This document shows positions 42,081-50,780 of a stretch of 64,000 nucleotides of DNA, piece after piece. The stretch is from NCBI GenBank assembly GCA_020696855.1, contig JAJFMT010000002.1, positions 33,962-97,961 on the forward strand, written 5' to 3'. The notes beneath the pieces are model-generated. The model saw only the letters and a list, made by a program, of their open reading frames with translations. It ran no database searches and was not told the origin of the DNA. This DNA is from Pseudobdellovibrio sp. GTDB lineage: Bacteria; Bdellovibrionota; Bdellovibrionia; Bdellovibrionales; Bdellovibrionaceae. The position numbers and the translations under genes are program-made. The number at the start of each line of letters is the position of its first letter. The first letter of the stretch is position 1.

Positions 42081-43255
42081 GCCGCCTTCTTGTCCGCAGC
42101 GGCTTTTACAACTTTTGCACCACATTCGCTGCAAAACTTACTTTCAAGCATGATGATAGATTTACATTGAGTACACTCAATCCCATTTTCAATGGCCTGA
42201 GTTTTCTTTTTAGGGCCGTCATCGACATCGCTCATATCCACTAAGCCAATTGAGTTCAGCTTGTCGATTTCGCGGATGATGCTCCACATATTAATTTGAA
42301 CTTCGAATTCTTTCTTATCGAACTGAAGCATCACTTTGCCGTCGACAGTTTTTCTTTTACAGAATAAACCTTTGGCTTCAAGCGCGGTAAAGTGCCCGTT
42401 GCCAAGTTGTATGCCGTAGTCTTTAAATACTTCAACAACCTGGTCAAAGCTGTGCGAAGCCAAACCGAATTTGTCCGGCACGACTTCCGCATAAGCGATT
42501 AACAAAATTTTAAGCGTATTGTAGTTGGCTTCGTCAAACTTCAGCAGTTCAGACTTGCCGCCTTTAAAGTAATAGTACTGGTAGAATTCGAAGAAAGCTT
42601 CAAGCCCCGCAAGGTCGTAAGCTTCAAAGCCCTGAATCTCTGTGTCCGGCGCCTCCGGATCAACATTGTTAGGGTCTCTACCCAGAATGTATTCACCTAA
42701 CTTCAGCTTAACTAAAATCTGGGTAACTTGTTCGATACGCTTCGGCGACTCACCGAAAATACGCTGCGAATAGTTTTTCAGCGTCAGCCAGTCAACCTTA
42801 GCTTTGCCGTTGTCTTTAATACCTTTGTGATTCAACACATGAAAAATAGAACCGAATGCGCGTGGAATTGATTCTTCCGCACACGGAACAGCTGATCTTT
42901 CCTGTTTTGAATTTTTAACTTCATTAACAGCCCACTTCAACTTGTCAGCCATTGTTTTAATAAAAGTTTTGTAAGTCGGAGTTAAACTATCATACTGAGC
43001 TTTGAAAACATCGAGAGGAATTTCTGTCACTTTCAGTTCTTGCATCGCAAGGCCTGAATACAAATAAACATTGGTGCCGAGCACAGTCAGATCCGCAAAG
43101 ACATACCCGTTTCCTACTGTCATCACATCCAGAATTTTATTATTTTTTTGAAGACAGATATTTACCTGTCCGGATTGAACAACATAAACCGTTTGAATTT
43201 TATCACCGGCTTTAAATAGAAACTGACCTTTTTTAACAACTTTAATTTCCGACAT
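42077..43255 (-). CDS. Cyclic-nucleotide-binding-domain protein with C-terminal zinc ribbon
   Basis: 392 residues. Residues 1-110 form a CRP-like beta-roll ('FLFKAGDKIQTVYVVQSGQVNICLQKNNKILDVMTVGNGYVFADLTVLG'); the ligand Arg/Glu pattern of true cAMP binders is not obvious. The middle, about 125-350, has winged-helix-like segments ('LTLKNYSQRIFGESPKRIEQVTQILVKL', 'GNGHFTALEAKGLFCKRKTVDGKVML'). The tail holds a zinc ribbon 'CTQCKS...FCSECGAKV'. This is not a standard CRP/FNR regulator, since a typical C-terminal HTH is absent. The ATG at 43255 follows a short leader; its promoter lies in 43256-43340. Confidence 0.7.
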   Translation of the reverse strand: MSEIKVVKKGQFLFKAGDKIQTVYVVQSGQVNICLQKNNKILDVMTVGNGYVFADLTVLGTNVYLYSGLAMQELKVTEIPLDVFKAQYDSLTPTYKTFIKTMADKLKWAVNEVKNSKQERSAVPCAEESIPRAFGSIFHVLNHKGIKDNGKAKVDWLTLKNYSQRIFGESPKRIEQVTQILVKLKLGEYILGRDPNNVDPEAPDTEIQGFEAYDLAGLEAFFEFYQYYYFKGGKSELLKFDEANYNTLKILLIAYAEVVPDKFGLASHSFDQVVEVFKDYGIQLGNGHFTALEAKGLFCKRKTVDGKVMLQFDKKEFEVQINMWSIIREIDKLNSIGLVDMSDVDDGPKKKTQAIENGIECTQCKSIIMLESKFCSECGAKVVKAAADKKAA

Positions 43256-43343
43256 TGCAGCATCCTTAGGGACTCGTGTCCTATCAAAATCTTATCGACC
43301 TGAGACAGAGGCGCCTAAAGGGAAATCGTTGAAATCTGAAGAC

Positions 43344-43400
43344 AAAAAAGGTCCGGCCACACGTTTCTGTCTCAGCGTGAGACAAGAAGGTGTGGCCGGA
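43344..43400 (-). terminator. Long-stem terminator of the XRE regulator gene
   Basis: TCCGGCCACAC and GTGTGGCCGGA pair, continuing through TGTCTCA/TGAGACA to a 3-nt loop, giving a stem of about 20 bp with small bulges. On the - strand it is followed by T6. It is unusually long for a simple terminator. Confidence 0.8.
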
Positions 43401-43440
43401 AATAGGAAATAAAATCTAGTAACGAGTTACTCGACCTGTT

Positions 43441-43785
43441 TTACAGATCAGAACTTAATCCGCCTTTGTCAGGCGCCGACGCGTTTGGGGCGCCTGCTCC
43501 TTGCGACGTTTCTGTCGCGTAGAACTTACGTTTAAGATCGGCTTCTACTTGCACGATCGTCTCTTCCAGCAAGACATTAAACATTTCTTCAGCGCTTATC
43601 TTATACATTGTTGCCAAAGTCCGAAGCGTATTGATCGGAGGTTGAGAAACCCCGCGCTCCCAATTAGAAATAAACTGTGAAGTGCTGTACCCAAGTCTTG
43701 TCGCCACATCTTTTTGAGAAAGGCCGGAAAGAGTTCGTTTTTCTTTCAGAAACTGAGCTAATTTATTACCATCCTGTTGCTGCAT
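43441..43785 (-). CDS. XRE-family helix-turn-helix regulator
   Basis: 114 residues. Residues about 8-62 form an HTH_3 domain ('LAQFLKEKRTLSGLSQKDVATRLGYSTSQFISNWERGVSQPPINTLRTLATMYKISAEEMFNVLL'), with the recognition helix at 'STSQFISNWERG'. The C-terminal 40 residues are polar and probably disordered ('TETSQGAGAPNASAPDKGG'). AAGAAGGAG precedes the ATG. An inverted repeat in its own leader (43835-43850) is a candidate autoregulatory operator. Target genes unknown. Confidence 0.88.
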   Translation of the reverse strand: MQQQDGNKLAQFLKEKRTLSGLSQKDVATRLGYSTSQFISNWERGVSQPPINTLRTLATMYKISAEEMFNVLLEETIVQVEADLKRKFYATETSQGAGAPNASAPDKGGLSSDL

Positions 43786-43834
43786 AAAAACTCCTTCTTT
43801 TACGTTCTTCTTTACCGTTTTTTAACTTCTGACC

Positions 43835-43850
43835 TAGGAGTTACCTCCTA
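43835..43850 (-). promoter_or_regulatory. Operator-like inverted repeat in the XRE gene leader
   Basis: TAGGAG-TTAC-CTCCTA, a perfect 6-bp inverted repeat about 50 nt before the XRE start, flanked by an outer ACTTC/GAAGT pair. Size and place suit an XRE dimer acting on its own gene. Confidence 0.4.
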
Positions 43851-43871
43851 AAGTCTGTGAAGTTTAGAAAT

Positions 43872-43899
43872 ACAATATCATTTATTAGTAAATTATCAA
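43872..43899 (-). promoter_or_regulatory. Probable sigma-70-type promoter of the XRE gene
   Basis: TTGATA (-35) and TATTGT (-10) on the - strand with a 16-nt spacer in an A/T-rich region; moderate match only. Confidence 0.4.
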
Positions 43900-44130
43900 T
43901 TTCTTTAACAGTATTTTAACAAGAATTAACGATTGCTTAATAATTTGCTGTTTCCACTAACGTAGAGGCCCTGAGCACCAGTTAGAGTTATGCATCAATA
44001 GATAAAATTTATAAGAATCCGGATGTTAGAGCCAAACACCCATCACAAATTAGATCTATAGTTCTTATTTCTCTGCAATTTTAGAGACAGAAGGATCTCT
44101 GAAAAATAACGCGAATCGGAAAGTTTCCAA

Positions 44131-44160
44131 AAAAAAAGGGAAGCAGATGCTTCCCTTTTT
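44131..44160. terminator. Rho-independent terminator of rpsI (bidirectional form)
   Basis: GGGAAGCA-GA-TGCTTCCC flanked by A9 on one side and T5 on the other, about 45 nt past the rpsI stop. On the - strand the stem is followed by nine T residues. Confidence 0.9.
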
Positions 44161-44203
44161 CAGTCTGTCCGTTTGAAACGAACAAAGTTCGATAAAATAA
44201 CGA

Positions 44204-44602
44204 TTAACGTTTAGAGTACTGACCGCTTCTACGAGCACCGTGTTTACCGTATTTTTTACGCTCAACCATACGAGGGTCACGCGTAACGAATCCAGCTTTT
44301 TTCAACACGTCTTTTAACTCAGGAGAGAATGCGATTAAAGCACGAGTAAGACCGTGACGGATGGCTCCAGCTTGGCCAGATTCACCACCACCAGTTACCA
44401 TAACTTTAAGATCGAATTTTCCCATCATGTTAACAGCGTCAAGAGGTTGCATGATCACCATACGTGATTGCAAACGAGTTAAATAGTCTTCAGATTTTTT
44501 ACCGTTGATAGAAACAGTTCCTTTACCTGGTTTCAGGTAAACACGAGCAGAGCTCGTTTTTCTTCTTCCGGTCGCATAGTACATTTTTTCTGCTGCTGCC
44601 AT
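44204..44602 (-). CDS. rpsI: 30S ribosomal protein S9
   Basis: 132 residues. 'YYATGRRKTSSARVYLKPGKGTVSINGK' at the N-terminus, 'GGGESGQAGAIRHGLTRALIAFSPELK' in the centre and the basic tail 'RDPRMVERKKYGKHGARRSGQYSKR' reaching the P-site are diagnostic. It lies 14 nt after rplM. Confidence 0.98.
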   Translation of the reverse strand: MAAAEKMYYATGRRKTSSARVYLKPGKGTVSINGKKSEDYLTRLQSRMVIMQPLDAVNMMGKFDLKVMVTGGGESGQAGAIRHGLTRALIAFSPELKDVLKKAGFVTRDPRMVERKKYGKHGARRSGQYSKR

Positions 44603-44616
44603 TTAATAATCCTCTA

Positions 44617-45051
44617 TTATTTCTTGATTACGTAAGCTTCAGGTTTTTGAGCAGCATGTGGATGCTCAGCGCCTTTGTATACTTTAAGTTTGTTGATTAA
44701 AGATTTAGAAAGTTTGTTCACAGGTAACATACCGCGAACAGCTTCTGATACGATAAATTCAGAATCAGTAGCTTTAACTTGCTCAGCTGTTTTTTCTTTT
44801 AATGAACCGAAAAAGCGTGAGTGTCTGTAGTATTTTTTGTCGAGCATTTTGTTACCAGACAATTCTAATTTGTCAGAGTTGATAACAACAACAAAACCAC
44901 CAACATCTGCGTTTGGTGTGAAAGTCGGTAAATTTTTACCGCGCAAGATATTCGCTACGTAAGTCGCTAAACGACCAACAGGCATTCCAGCAGCGTCAAC
45001 GATGTACCATTTACGGTCTGCTTCTTCTGATTTTCCATTCCAAGTCTTCAT
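44617..45051 (-). CDS. rplM: 50S ribosomal protein L13
   Basis: 144 residues from ATG 45051 (TGGAG 5 nt upstream). 'KWYIVDAAGMPVGRLATYVANILRGKNLPTFTPNADVGGFVVVINSDKLELSGNKMLDKKYYRHSRFFGSLKEKTAEQ' and 'VRGMLPVNKLSKSLINKLKVYKGAEHPHAAQKPE' are classic L13. The longer in-frame start would add 18 non-family residues. truA-rplM-rpsI order is also known from other bacteria. Confidence 0.98.
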   Translation of the reverse strand: MKTWNGKSEEADRKWYIVDAAGMPVGRLATYVANILRGKNLPTFTPNADVGGFVVVINSDKLELSGNKMLDKKYYRHSRFFGSLKEKTAEQVKATDSEFIVSEAVRGMLPVNKLSKSLINKLKVYKGAEHPHAAQKPEAYVIKK

Positions 45052-45142
45052 AATCACTCCAAATTCACATCTATCAGGATCATTCCCGAAGGACGCCAAG
45101 GGCACAAATATACGCCCTCATAAAAATATGTGAATGAGTGTT

Positions 45143-45928
45143 TTAAAGTTCGCGGCACCTGTTGTCAAGGTCTAGAGGATAGTAAACTCGCATTAAATAC
45201 AGGCCCTGCGGGTCAGAGGGAGGCCCGGCCGCTTTACGGTCCTGCGCCAAGATGATCTCCTTCATTTTGTCCGGAGAATGGCCCTTACGGAGCATTAAAA
45301 GCTGTGTACCCACGATATTTCGCACCATTTGCTTCAGGAAGCCTGAACCTGTGACTGTAAATTGGGCAATCCCAGGGCGGCGCCAGGCCCATTCAGCCTG
45401 CGAGATAACCCGAACCGTGTTTGTTACGGTCGAACCCACGGACTGAAAACTTTTAAAATCCTGCTCACCAATCAGCTGACGGGAACATTCGTTTAAATAA
45501 ACGAGATCCAATGGACGGCGCTCCCACTGGGTTAAGCGATTTAAGAAGACACTGGGCTCAGCCGCATTGTGGATGAGAAACCTGTAAGTTTTTCCTTCGG
45601 GTGAAAGTGTCGAGTGAAAATCATCCGGTGCAAGCCACGCCTTTTTTATAACGATTGAAGATGGAAGCGAATGCCGCAAGGCCAGACTCAGATTAAAATT
45701 TTTCAGTCTTTCAGGATCACGTGTTGTATCGAAATGGCAAACCTGATTAAGCGCGTGAACGCCGGCATCGGTTCGACCCGATGCAAAGAGTGAGATCTCT
45801 TCGTTAAAAACTTTTTCAAGAGCCTTCTGAACCGTTTCACAAACACTGGGCTTTGCTGCATGTGTCTGGCGCTGCCAGCCGCAGAAGTCGGTGCCGTCAT
45901 ATGAAAGTGTGAATTTAATTCGGGGCAT
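45143..45928 (-). CDS. truA: tRNA pseudouridine(38-40) synthase
   Basis: 261 residues: 'RIKFTLSYDGTDFCGWQRQ', catalytic Asp in 'ASGRTDAGVHALNQVCHF', 'HSTLSPEGKTYRFLIHN', 'GEQDFKSFQSVGS' and 'ITVTGSGFLKQMVRNIVGTQL'-type C-terminal motif. It modifies the anticodon arm of many tRNAs. The start has no Shine-Dalgarno sequence; a TATAAC hexamer sits 8 nt before the ATG, overlapping the upstream stop, so a leaderless transcript is possible. Confidence 0.95.
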   Translation of the reverse strand: MPRIKFTLSYDGTDFCGWQRQTHAAKPSVCETVQKALEKVFNEEISLFASGRTDAGVHALNQVCHFDTTRDPERLKNFNLSLALRHSLPSSIVIKKAWLAPDDFHSTLSPEGKTYRFLIHNAAEPSVFLNRLTQWERRPLDLVYLNECSRQLIGEQDFKSFQSVGSTVTNTVRVISQAEWAWRRPGIAQFTVTGSGFLKQMVRNIVGTQLLMLRKGHSPDKMKEIILAQDRKAAGPPSDPQGLYLMRVYYPLDLDNRCREL

Positions 45929-45942
45929 GAGGGCAAGTTATA

Positions 45943-48036
45943 TCAGAAGTCGAAAGAAAGGCCAGCATTTACATACTTATTGGAAAAGCTAAAGGCCTCA
46001 GAGTTTACCTCTGTTACACGGAATTCAAGGGCCAGCCAAAGATTCGAAATGCCGTATTCACTTTCTAATTGAAACCCGGATTCCGAATCAAGCACGCTCG
46101 CGTTTAAAAGAATGCCGCCCGCTCCGTAAAAGCCAAAACCCGTCGCTACATTCGGTTTTGCAATGTCATCACGTTTTTCAACTAATGCTAACAGAGTACC
46201 ACCACCGGAAACATAAGGGGCCATGAACTGTTTGTCTTTGTATTCGAAGCGGTAAACCGCGCCTGCATTTACCGGGATCGTTAGGAATGTAAAGCTTTCT
46301 GCAGATGTATCTCCGGTCGAAACCAGAACACCGTTACCGCTTGCAAACATCAGGGAAACACCCAACTGGTAACCCAGCTTGCCGTTATCGATTACTGGAT
46401 AGTTTTCGTAATCATAGCCGACAATAATACTTGAAGTTTCAGAGTACAAATCACCGAACTGGTAAGTTTGGGTGCCGCTGGTTTGCGTTTCTACAATCAG
46501 TTCAATTGATGGCTGCTCTGCCATGCCGAAAGTAATTTTACTGGATTCACTCTTCAGCGGACGTTCGGTATTGTAAATGTAAGTGCCGTCTTTTGTGATG
46601 CGCACAAGTCCTTCTTTTGCACTCTCATGCTGAATCTCTTTAGTTTCAGGTGTGATGCCCGCCTTCACTGTTGTAGACAGCAATAAAATAAAAATCATCA
46701 CAAGCGAGCGCTTATACTTCATGTGCCTGATCAGCACGGCGCAAACTAAAAGTATAAATGAAAATAAAAGTGATGCGAGAAGGATGCCCTGGCTGAGAGA
46801 AAGACTTGCATAAAATAAAAAGGGGTATAGAAACCCGCGCGAAACCGTGCGTAAGGATTCATTCTTCGCAATCAGCTTTGCCAGTGGTGGGCTGAATTTA
46901 TAGTAAGCTTTTACGAAAAGCTTGCCCGGAAGATTTGTCAGTAAATACCTGTTACGGAAAGCGCGGAATGTTTTTACCTCAGGAGCCATTTCAGAACCGA
47001 AAGCCGCAGTTGAAATAAAGCAGGCTTTGTCTTCCAGCAAACCGACAACTTCAGACGGGGTTTTACAAGCTGTGGTTGCGGCATTTACATCAGTCACGTA
47101 ACGGTAAATATTCTGGGCCACGTTTTTAGTGCCGTATACAAAACAGTAACCTTGGCCGTTCTCAAGACCCCCGGCGACTGATGAATCGGGAATCGTCCCG
47201 TCAGCAGGATCAAAGTTTCTGAAGATCGGCGTAGCCTGATTCGGTACAAATCCCGTGAATTTGCTGCCGTCAGCAGTCGGGCTTGGAACCGGAAAGATCG
47301 CAATGGATTCCCAGTCAAAGGAGCCACTCAAAGGATCCGGCCCAGCGTAGATCGCTGAGTCGATAAAAACTTTTTGATCGCCGGGAATAAACGCCAAGTT
47401 ACACATTCCCGAACCTGAAGCAGACGTACAATAATTTTGGGTAACCGTATCACTTGGTGAAATGTAATGAAGACGCAGAGAAATCGTTTTTCTTTCAGCG
47501 TCTTCAACATCATTGCTGCCATCAGAGTCGACACCGATTTTTAAATTTCTCGTGGCAAAAACAGTTGAACCAACACAACTGGAAGAAAGTGATGCTCCCA
47601 TCTTACTGCAGATCTCGCCCCAATCGGCTGACAGAGTTACGGTTGTGCTGTTCGCAGTCAGACTCAAGCCCGATTCTGAATCGAGCTCAACGAAGCTACC
47701 GCTGCCGTCGTCGATATACATTCTGGCTAAAGCATTGGGGACATCTTTTGTAACCTGAAATGTAACTGTAAATGGCAACTGGTAGTGAACGCTCACCTGG
47801 TTGCAGGCTTTTGCCCCAACAATTGTAGAATCCTCACACGTATTCACTGTTGAGTTCGTTGGCCCTGTGACCGGATCAACGGGCCCCGCAATGCCGGCGT
47901 AAACCGTCAGCTTGTCGTCTGAGATGGCGGAGTAACCGCTGATATCAAGAGTGTCTGTTTTTACAAGAACTTCAGCGGCAAAAACAGGATTTAGAGAAAA
48001 CAAAATTGCAGATAGAAATACGAGTTGTTTAATCAC
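45943..48036 (-). CDS. CFI-box exported protein fused to an outer-membrane beta-barrel
   Basis: 697 residues in two parts. Part 1 (1-438): signal peptide ('QLVFLSAILFSLNPVFA'), a beta-rich Cys-containing region, then a CFI-box CTERM-like segment near 339 ('CFISTAAFGSEMAPEVKTFRAFRNRYLLTNLPGKLFVKAYYKFSPPLAKLI') and a membrane helix ('ILLASLLFSFILLVCAVLI'). That segment normally ends a protein. Part 2 (from Met439) starts 'MKYKRSLVMIFILLLSTTVKAG', itself like a signal peptide, followed by a beta-barrel ending 'NAGLSFDF'. It looks like a fusion of two exported proteins, or two overlapping products. Function unknown; it lies just upstream of truA. Confidence 0.7.
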   Translation of the reverse strand: MIKQLVFLSAILFSLNPVFAAEVLVKTDTLDISGYSAISDDKLTVYAGIAGPVDPVTGPTNSTVNTCEDSTIVGAKACNQVSVHYQLPFTVTFQVTKDVPNALARMYIDDGSGSFVELDSESGLSLTANSTTVTLSADWGEICSKMGASLSSSCVGSTVFATRNLKIGVDSDGSNDVEDAERKTISLRLHYISPSDTVTQNYCTSASGSGMCNLAFIPGDQKVFIDSAIYAGPDPLSGSFDWESIAIFPVPSPTADGSKFTGFVPNQATPIFRNFDPADGTIPDSSVAGGLENGQGYCFVYGTKNVAQNIYRYVTDVNAATTACKTPSEVVGLLEDKACFISTAAFGSEMAPEVKTFRAFRNRYLLTNLPGKLFVKAYYKFSPPLAKLIAKNESLRTVSRGFLYPFLFYASLSLSQGILLASLLFSFILLVCAVLIRHMKYKRSLVMIFILLLSTTVKAGITPETKEIQHESAKEGLVRITKDGTYIYNTERPLKSESSKITFGMAEQPSIELIVETQTSGTQTYQFGDLYSETSSIIVGYDYENYPVIDNGKLGYQLGVSLMFASGNGVLVSTGDTSAESFTFLTIPVNAGAVYRFEYKDKQFMAPYVSGGGTLLALVEKRDDIAKPNVATGFGFYGAGGILLNASVLDSESGFQLESEYGISNLWLALEFRVTEVNSEAFSFSNKYVNAGLSFDF

Positions 48037-48120
48037 TCTATAATTGCATCATGCTGCAATACGTCTGTCCATTAGAGCAAGGACCAGTGTTTTATTTTAA
48101 GACTGGACAAAGGCTTAGGT

Positions 48121-48144
48121 AAAAAGGAAAGCGGTGAACTTTCC
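48121..48144 (-). terminator. Rho-independent terminator of asd
   Basis: On the - strand GGAAAG-N7-CTTTCC followed by T5, about 20 nt after the asd stop; short stem, moderate strength. Confidence 0.6.
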
Positions 48145-48164
48145 TTCCCGTTACTACAGTGAAA

Positions 48165-49169
48165 TTAGCAGTAGAGCTTCTCGGCGATTTGTAAACCGTT
48201 AAGGGCGGCACCTTTTTTAAGGTTGTCCGAAACGACCCACATCAACCAGCGTTTTTTATTGTGACGGTCCTGGTGAATACGGCCGACGAATACAGGGTCT
48301 TCACCCGAAACATCAAGCGCTGTCGGAAAGTCTTTGTCTAAAACGGCAAGGCCTTCGAAGTTACCGAGAGTGTTGATCACTTCTTCGCGAGTCACTTCTT
48401 TTTTCAGCGTCACCCAAACAGCTTCAGAGTGAGAATTCAACGCCGGAATACGAACCGTGAATGCTGAGACCTTCACTTCAGGGGCATTCAGAATTTTCAC
48501 CGTTTCGTTCATGATTTTTGATTCTTCAGTTGAAAAACCATCTTGCCCGAAGCTGCCGATTTGCGGGATGCAGTTAAACAAAATCTGTTTCGAAAATGTT
48601 TTTGGTTCGTGGTCAGCCTGCTGATAATTTTTAGTCTGCTCTAATAATTCTTCGTAACCCGGAAGTCCTGCTCCGCTCACCGCCTGGTAAGTTGAAACAG
48701 TAACGTCTTCGATTCCGAATTTATCAAGCAATGGTTTCAGCGCTACTACCAACTGAATCGTTGAACAGTTAGGATTCGCGATTACTTGCGGTTTAGAATC
48801 CGAATTCAAAAGATGACCGTTAACTTCCGGAACAACTAAATTAATTCCCTGATCCATACGGAATGCGTTTGAATTATCAATCGCGTACGCGCCGGCTTTA
48901 ACAGCTTCAGGAGCCCACTCTTTAGAAATGTCATCGCCTGATGAAAAGAAAACCATATCAAGACCGTCGAAGCAGCCTTTAGCCAAAACCTGAACCGGCC
49001 ATTGCTTTCCGGCAAGTTCAATCTTCATTCCCAGTGAACGTTCACTTGCGAACGGGCGCAGTTCTGCGATCGGTTGTGCGTGTTCTTCTAAAATATTTAT
49101 GAATGTTTCACCAACAACACCTGTTGCGCCAACTAATCCGACTTTAAGTGGTCTTTTCCATTTTTTCAT
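48165..49169 (-). CDS. asd: Aspartate-semialdehyde dehydrogenase
   Basis: 334 residues. NADP-binding 'KVGLVGATGVVGETFINIL', catalytic Cys in 'VIANPNCSTIQLVVALKPLL', substrate motif 'VSTYQAVSGAGLPGYEELLEQT' and active-site His in 'ALNSHSEAVWV'. It reduces aspartyl phosphate, the step after the aspartokinase encoded at 28538. The ATG directly follows the pssA stop. Confidence 0.97.
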   Translation of the reverse strand: MKKWKRPLKVGLVGATGVVGETFINILEEHAQPIAELRPFASERSLGMKIELAGKQWPVQVLAKGCFDGLDMVFFSSGDDISKEWAPEAVKAGAYAIDNSNAFRMDQGINLVVPEVNGHLLNSDSKPQVIANPNCSTIQLVVALKPLLDKFGIEDVTVSTYQAVSGAGLPGYEELLEQTKNYQQADHEPKTFSKQILFNCIPQIGSFGQDGFSTEESKIMNETVKILNAPEVKVSAFTVRIPALNSHSEAVWVTLKKEVTREEVINTLGNFEGLAVLDKDFPTALDVSGEDPVFVGRIHQDRHNKKRWLMWVVSDNLKKGAALNGLQIAEKLYC

Positions 49170-50048
49170 TTAAGTATCTTCCTCTTCTTCCTGAATATCG
49201 TTTTCAGCTTCCGAAGTGGTCTCTGGTGCGTAAGCCGTAGCTTTGAGAAGTTTGCGTTTTTTACCCAGTTGCAGCACTCCGAAAATGGCACCTAACGTAC
49301 CATAAGTTAAGAAAACTACAAAGAGCATTACTTCCGGATAGAGGGCAATTGTAATGAAAACCAATAAACCTGCTATAAGGTAACGGAAAGGCAGGCGTTG
49401 CTTGAGATCCAGGTCTTTGAACGAACGGTAACGGAAGTTCGAAACCATCACGAATGCCATCACAATCGTCATTGCCAAAAGCAACCAAGACAGCACAACA
49501 GGAGGAAAGACTTCATCAGAGGGCTTCCAGCCTAATTCGTCAAAAGCCAGGAATGACGAGGTCAGGATGCCCGCAGACATCGGAATCGGTAAACCTTGGA
49601 AGTAGTTCTTTTCAACCACATCCACCTGAACATTAAATCGCGCTAAACGTAAAGCACCGCAGGCCACAAAAAGAAAACAAGCCATGATGCCGATTCGGCC
49701 AAACGGATTTAAAGCCCAGAGGTACATAAGAAGCGCCGGCGCCATGCCGAAGCTGACTAAATCGCAAAGTGAATCGTATTCAGCGCCGAACTTACTTGTT
49801 GAATGAGTCAATCGTGCGAGGCGTCCGTCCAACTGGTCAAACACCGCTGCGATGACCACTGCGATGGCCGCAGCTTTAAAATTGCTTTGCATAGAAAAAA
49901 TGACCGAAATAAAACCGCAAAATAAATTCGCGGTGGTCATCAGATTAGGTAAAACGTAAATATAAACACCGAGACGGCGTCCACGTTTAGAATATCCTTC
50001 TTCTTGCAATTCGTTCGGATCCATAACTTTTGAATTTGCCATTGGCAT
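49170..50048 (-). CDS. pssA: CDP-diacylglycerol-serine O-phosphatidyltransferase (PssA, membrane type)
   Basis: 292 residues with about eight transmembrane segments. The CDP-alcohol phosphotransferase motif is complete in 'FDQLDGRLARLTHSTSKFGAEYDSLCDLVSFGMAPA' (D-x2-DG-x2-AR-x8-G-x3-D-x3-D). It makes phosphatidylserine. The acidic C-terminal tail 'SEAENDIQEEEEDT' is unusual. ATG 50042 is an alternative start with better spacing from GAGG. It lies 4 nt after the lipid kinase gene and adjoins asd. Confidence 0.93.
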   Translation of the reverse strand: MPMANSKVMDPNELQEEGYSKRGRRLGVYIYVLPNLMTTANLFCGFISVIFSMQSNFKAAAIAVVIAAVFDQLDGRLARLTHSTSKFGAEYDSLCDLVSFGMAPALLMYLWALNPFGRIGIMACFLFVACGALRLARFNVQVDVVEKNYFQGLPIPMSAGILTSSFLAFDELGWKPSDEVFPPVVLSWLLLAMTIVMAFVMVSNFRYRSFKDLDLKQRLPFRYLIAGLLVFITIALYPEVMLFVVFLTYGTLGAIFGVLQLGKKRKLLKATAYAPETTSEAENDIQEEEEDT

Positions 50049-50052
50049 TACC

Positions 50053-50715
50053 TCACTGAAATAGTGAATAATAATTAAAGAAGTAAAACAGAACTGACAG
50101 GCCTGTGCAGCTTAAAACCGGCATTGTTAAGTTATCATCTAACTTCCAGATCGGAATCAGCTCAGCCATGGCCCCAACCATTCCGGCAAACAGGCTAACC
50201 ACCAGAAGATGTTCCTGAACCTGGTTGTAGAAGAGAAATAAAAAACACAAAACAGAACATACAAAAAACGCCGCCACAAAGCCTTGAACGGATTTATGAC
50301 CGAAGATTTTATCTTTGCCGTACTTGATACCGATGTAGCTGGCAATCGGGTCAGCAAACGCCAGAAAAAGTAGGCTCAGTCCAACAACATGCTTGTGAAA
50401 ACAAATGGTTATAATCACGGCACCGGTCAGTAAGTAGCTGGTCCCCGCCAAGCGGTTCAGCTCGCTGCTTCTCATGATCGGGCGAAAAATATTAGACAGG
50501 GTACGGTTAACCTCAGGATTTTTTTGACGGATGAAATCGGCAGGTACAAACATCAGCCACCCGACTATCAACAAAGTCATTGAAAGCCACTGCGGAAAAA
50601 ACCACCACGCCAGAAACATCGTAAACACACCGGCCACATGCCAAACTTTTCGGGCGATATGAAGGTCCGATCTGTTTTTAAATCCGCTCAGCGTTAAATT
50701 GGTTTCTGCCATCAC
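50053..50715 (-). CDS. DGK1/SEC59-type CTP-dependent lipid kinase (diacylglycerol/polyprenol kinase-like)
   Basis: 220 residues with six or seven membrane segments. 'IARKVWHVAGVFTMFLAW', 'FADPIASYIGIKYGKDKIFGHKSVQGFVAAFFVC' and 'GAMAELIPIWKLDDNLTMPVLSC' match the dolichol kinase/CTP-dependent diacylglycerol kinase family. Probable role: phosphorylating diacylglycerol or a polyprenol for lipid recycling; it is directly upstream of pssA, supporting a phospholipid role. ATG 50712 is more likely than the GTG at 50715. Confidence 0.8.
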   Translation of the reverse strand: MMAETNLTLSGFKNRSDLHIARKVWHVAGVFTMFLAWWFFPQWLSMTLLIVGWLMFVPADFIRQKNPEVNRTLSNIFRPIMRSSELNRLAGTSYLLTGAVIITICFHKHVVGLSLLFLAFADPIASYIGIKYGKDKIFGHKSVQGFVAAFFVCSVLCFLFLFYNQVQEHLLVVSLFAGMVGAMAELIPIWKLDDNLTMPVLSCTGLSVLFYFFNYYSLFQ

Positions 50716-50780
50716 AATGCGAAACTTATGTAATGCAGCGTAGTGTGTCTATTTAAATCGGAATGTTTTACTGCTTTGAG

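Larger units (their letters stand above)
43786..44203. other. 418-bp gene-free interval between rpsI and the XRE gene
   Basis: It holds the rpsI terminator (44131-44160), a probable promoter (43872-43899) and an operator-like palindrome (43835-43850) for the XRE gene. The A/T-rich remainder, about 43914-44130, shows no open frame, known RNA motif or repeat that I can support; a small RNA cannot be excluded. Confidence 0.6.
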
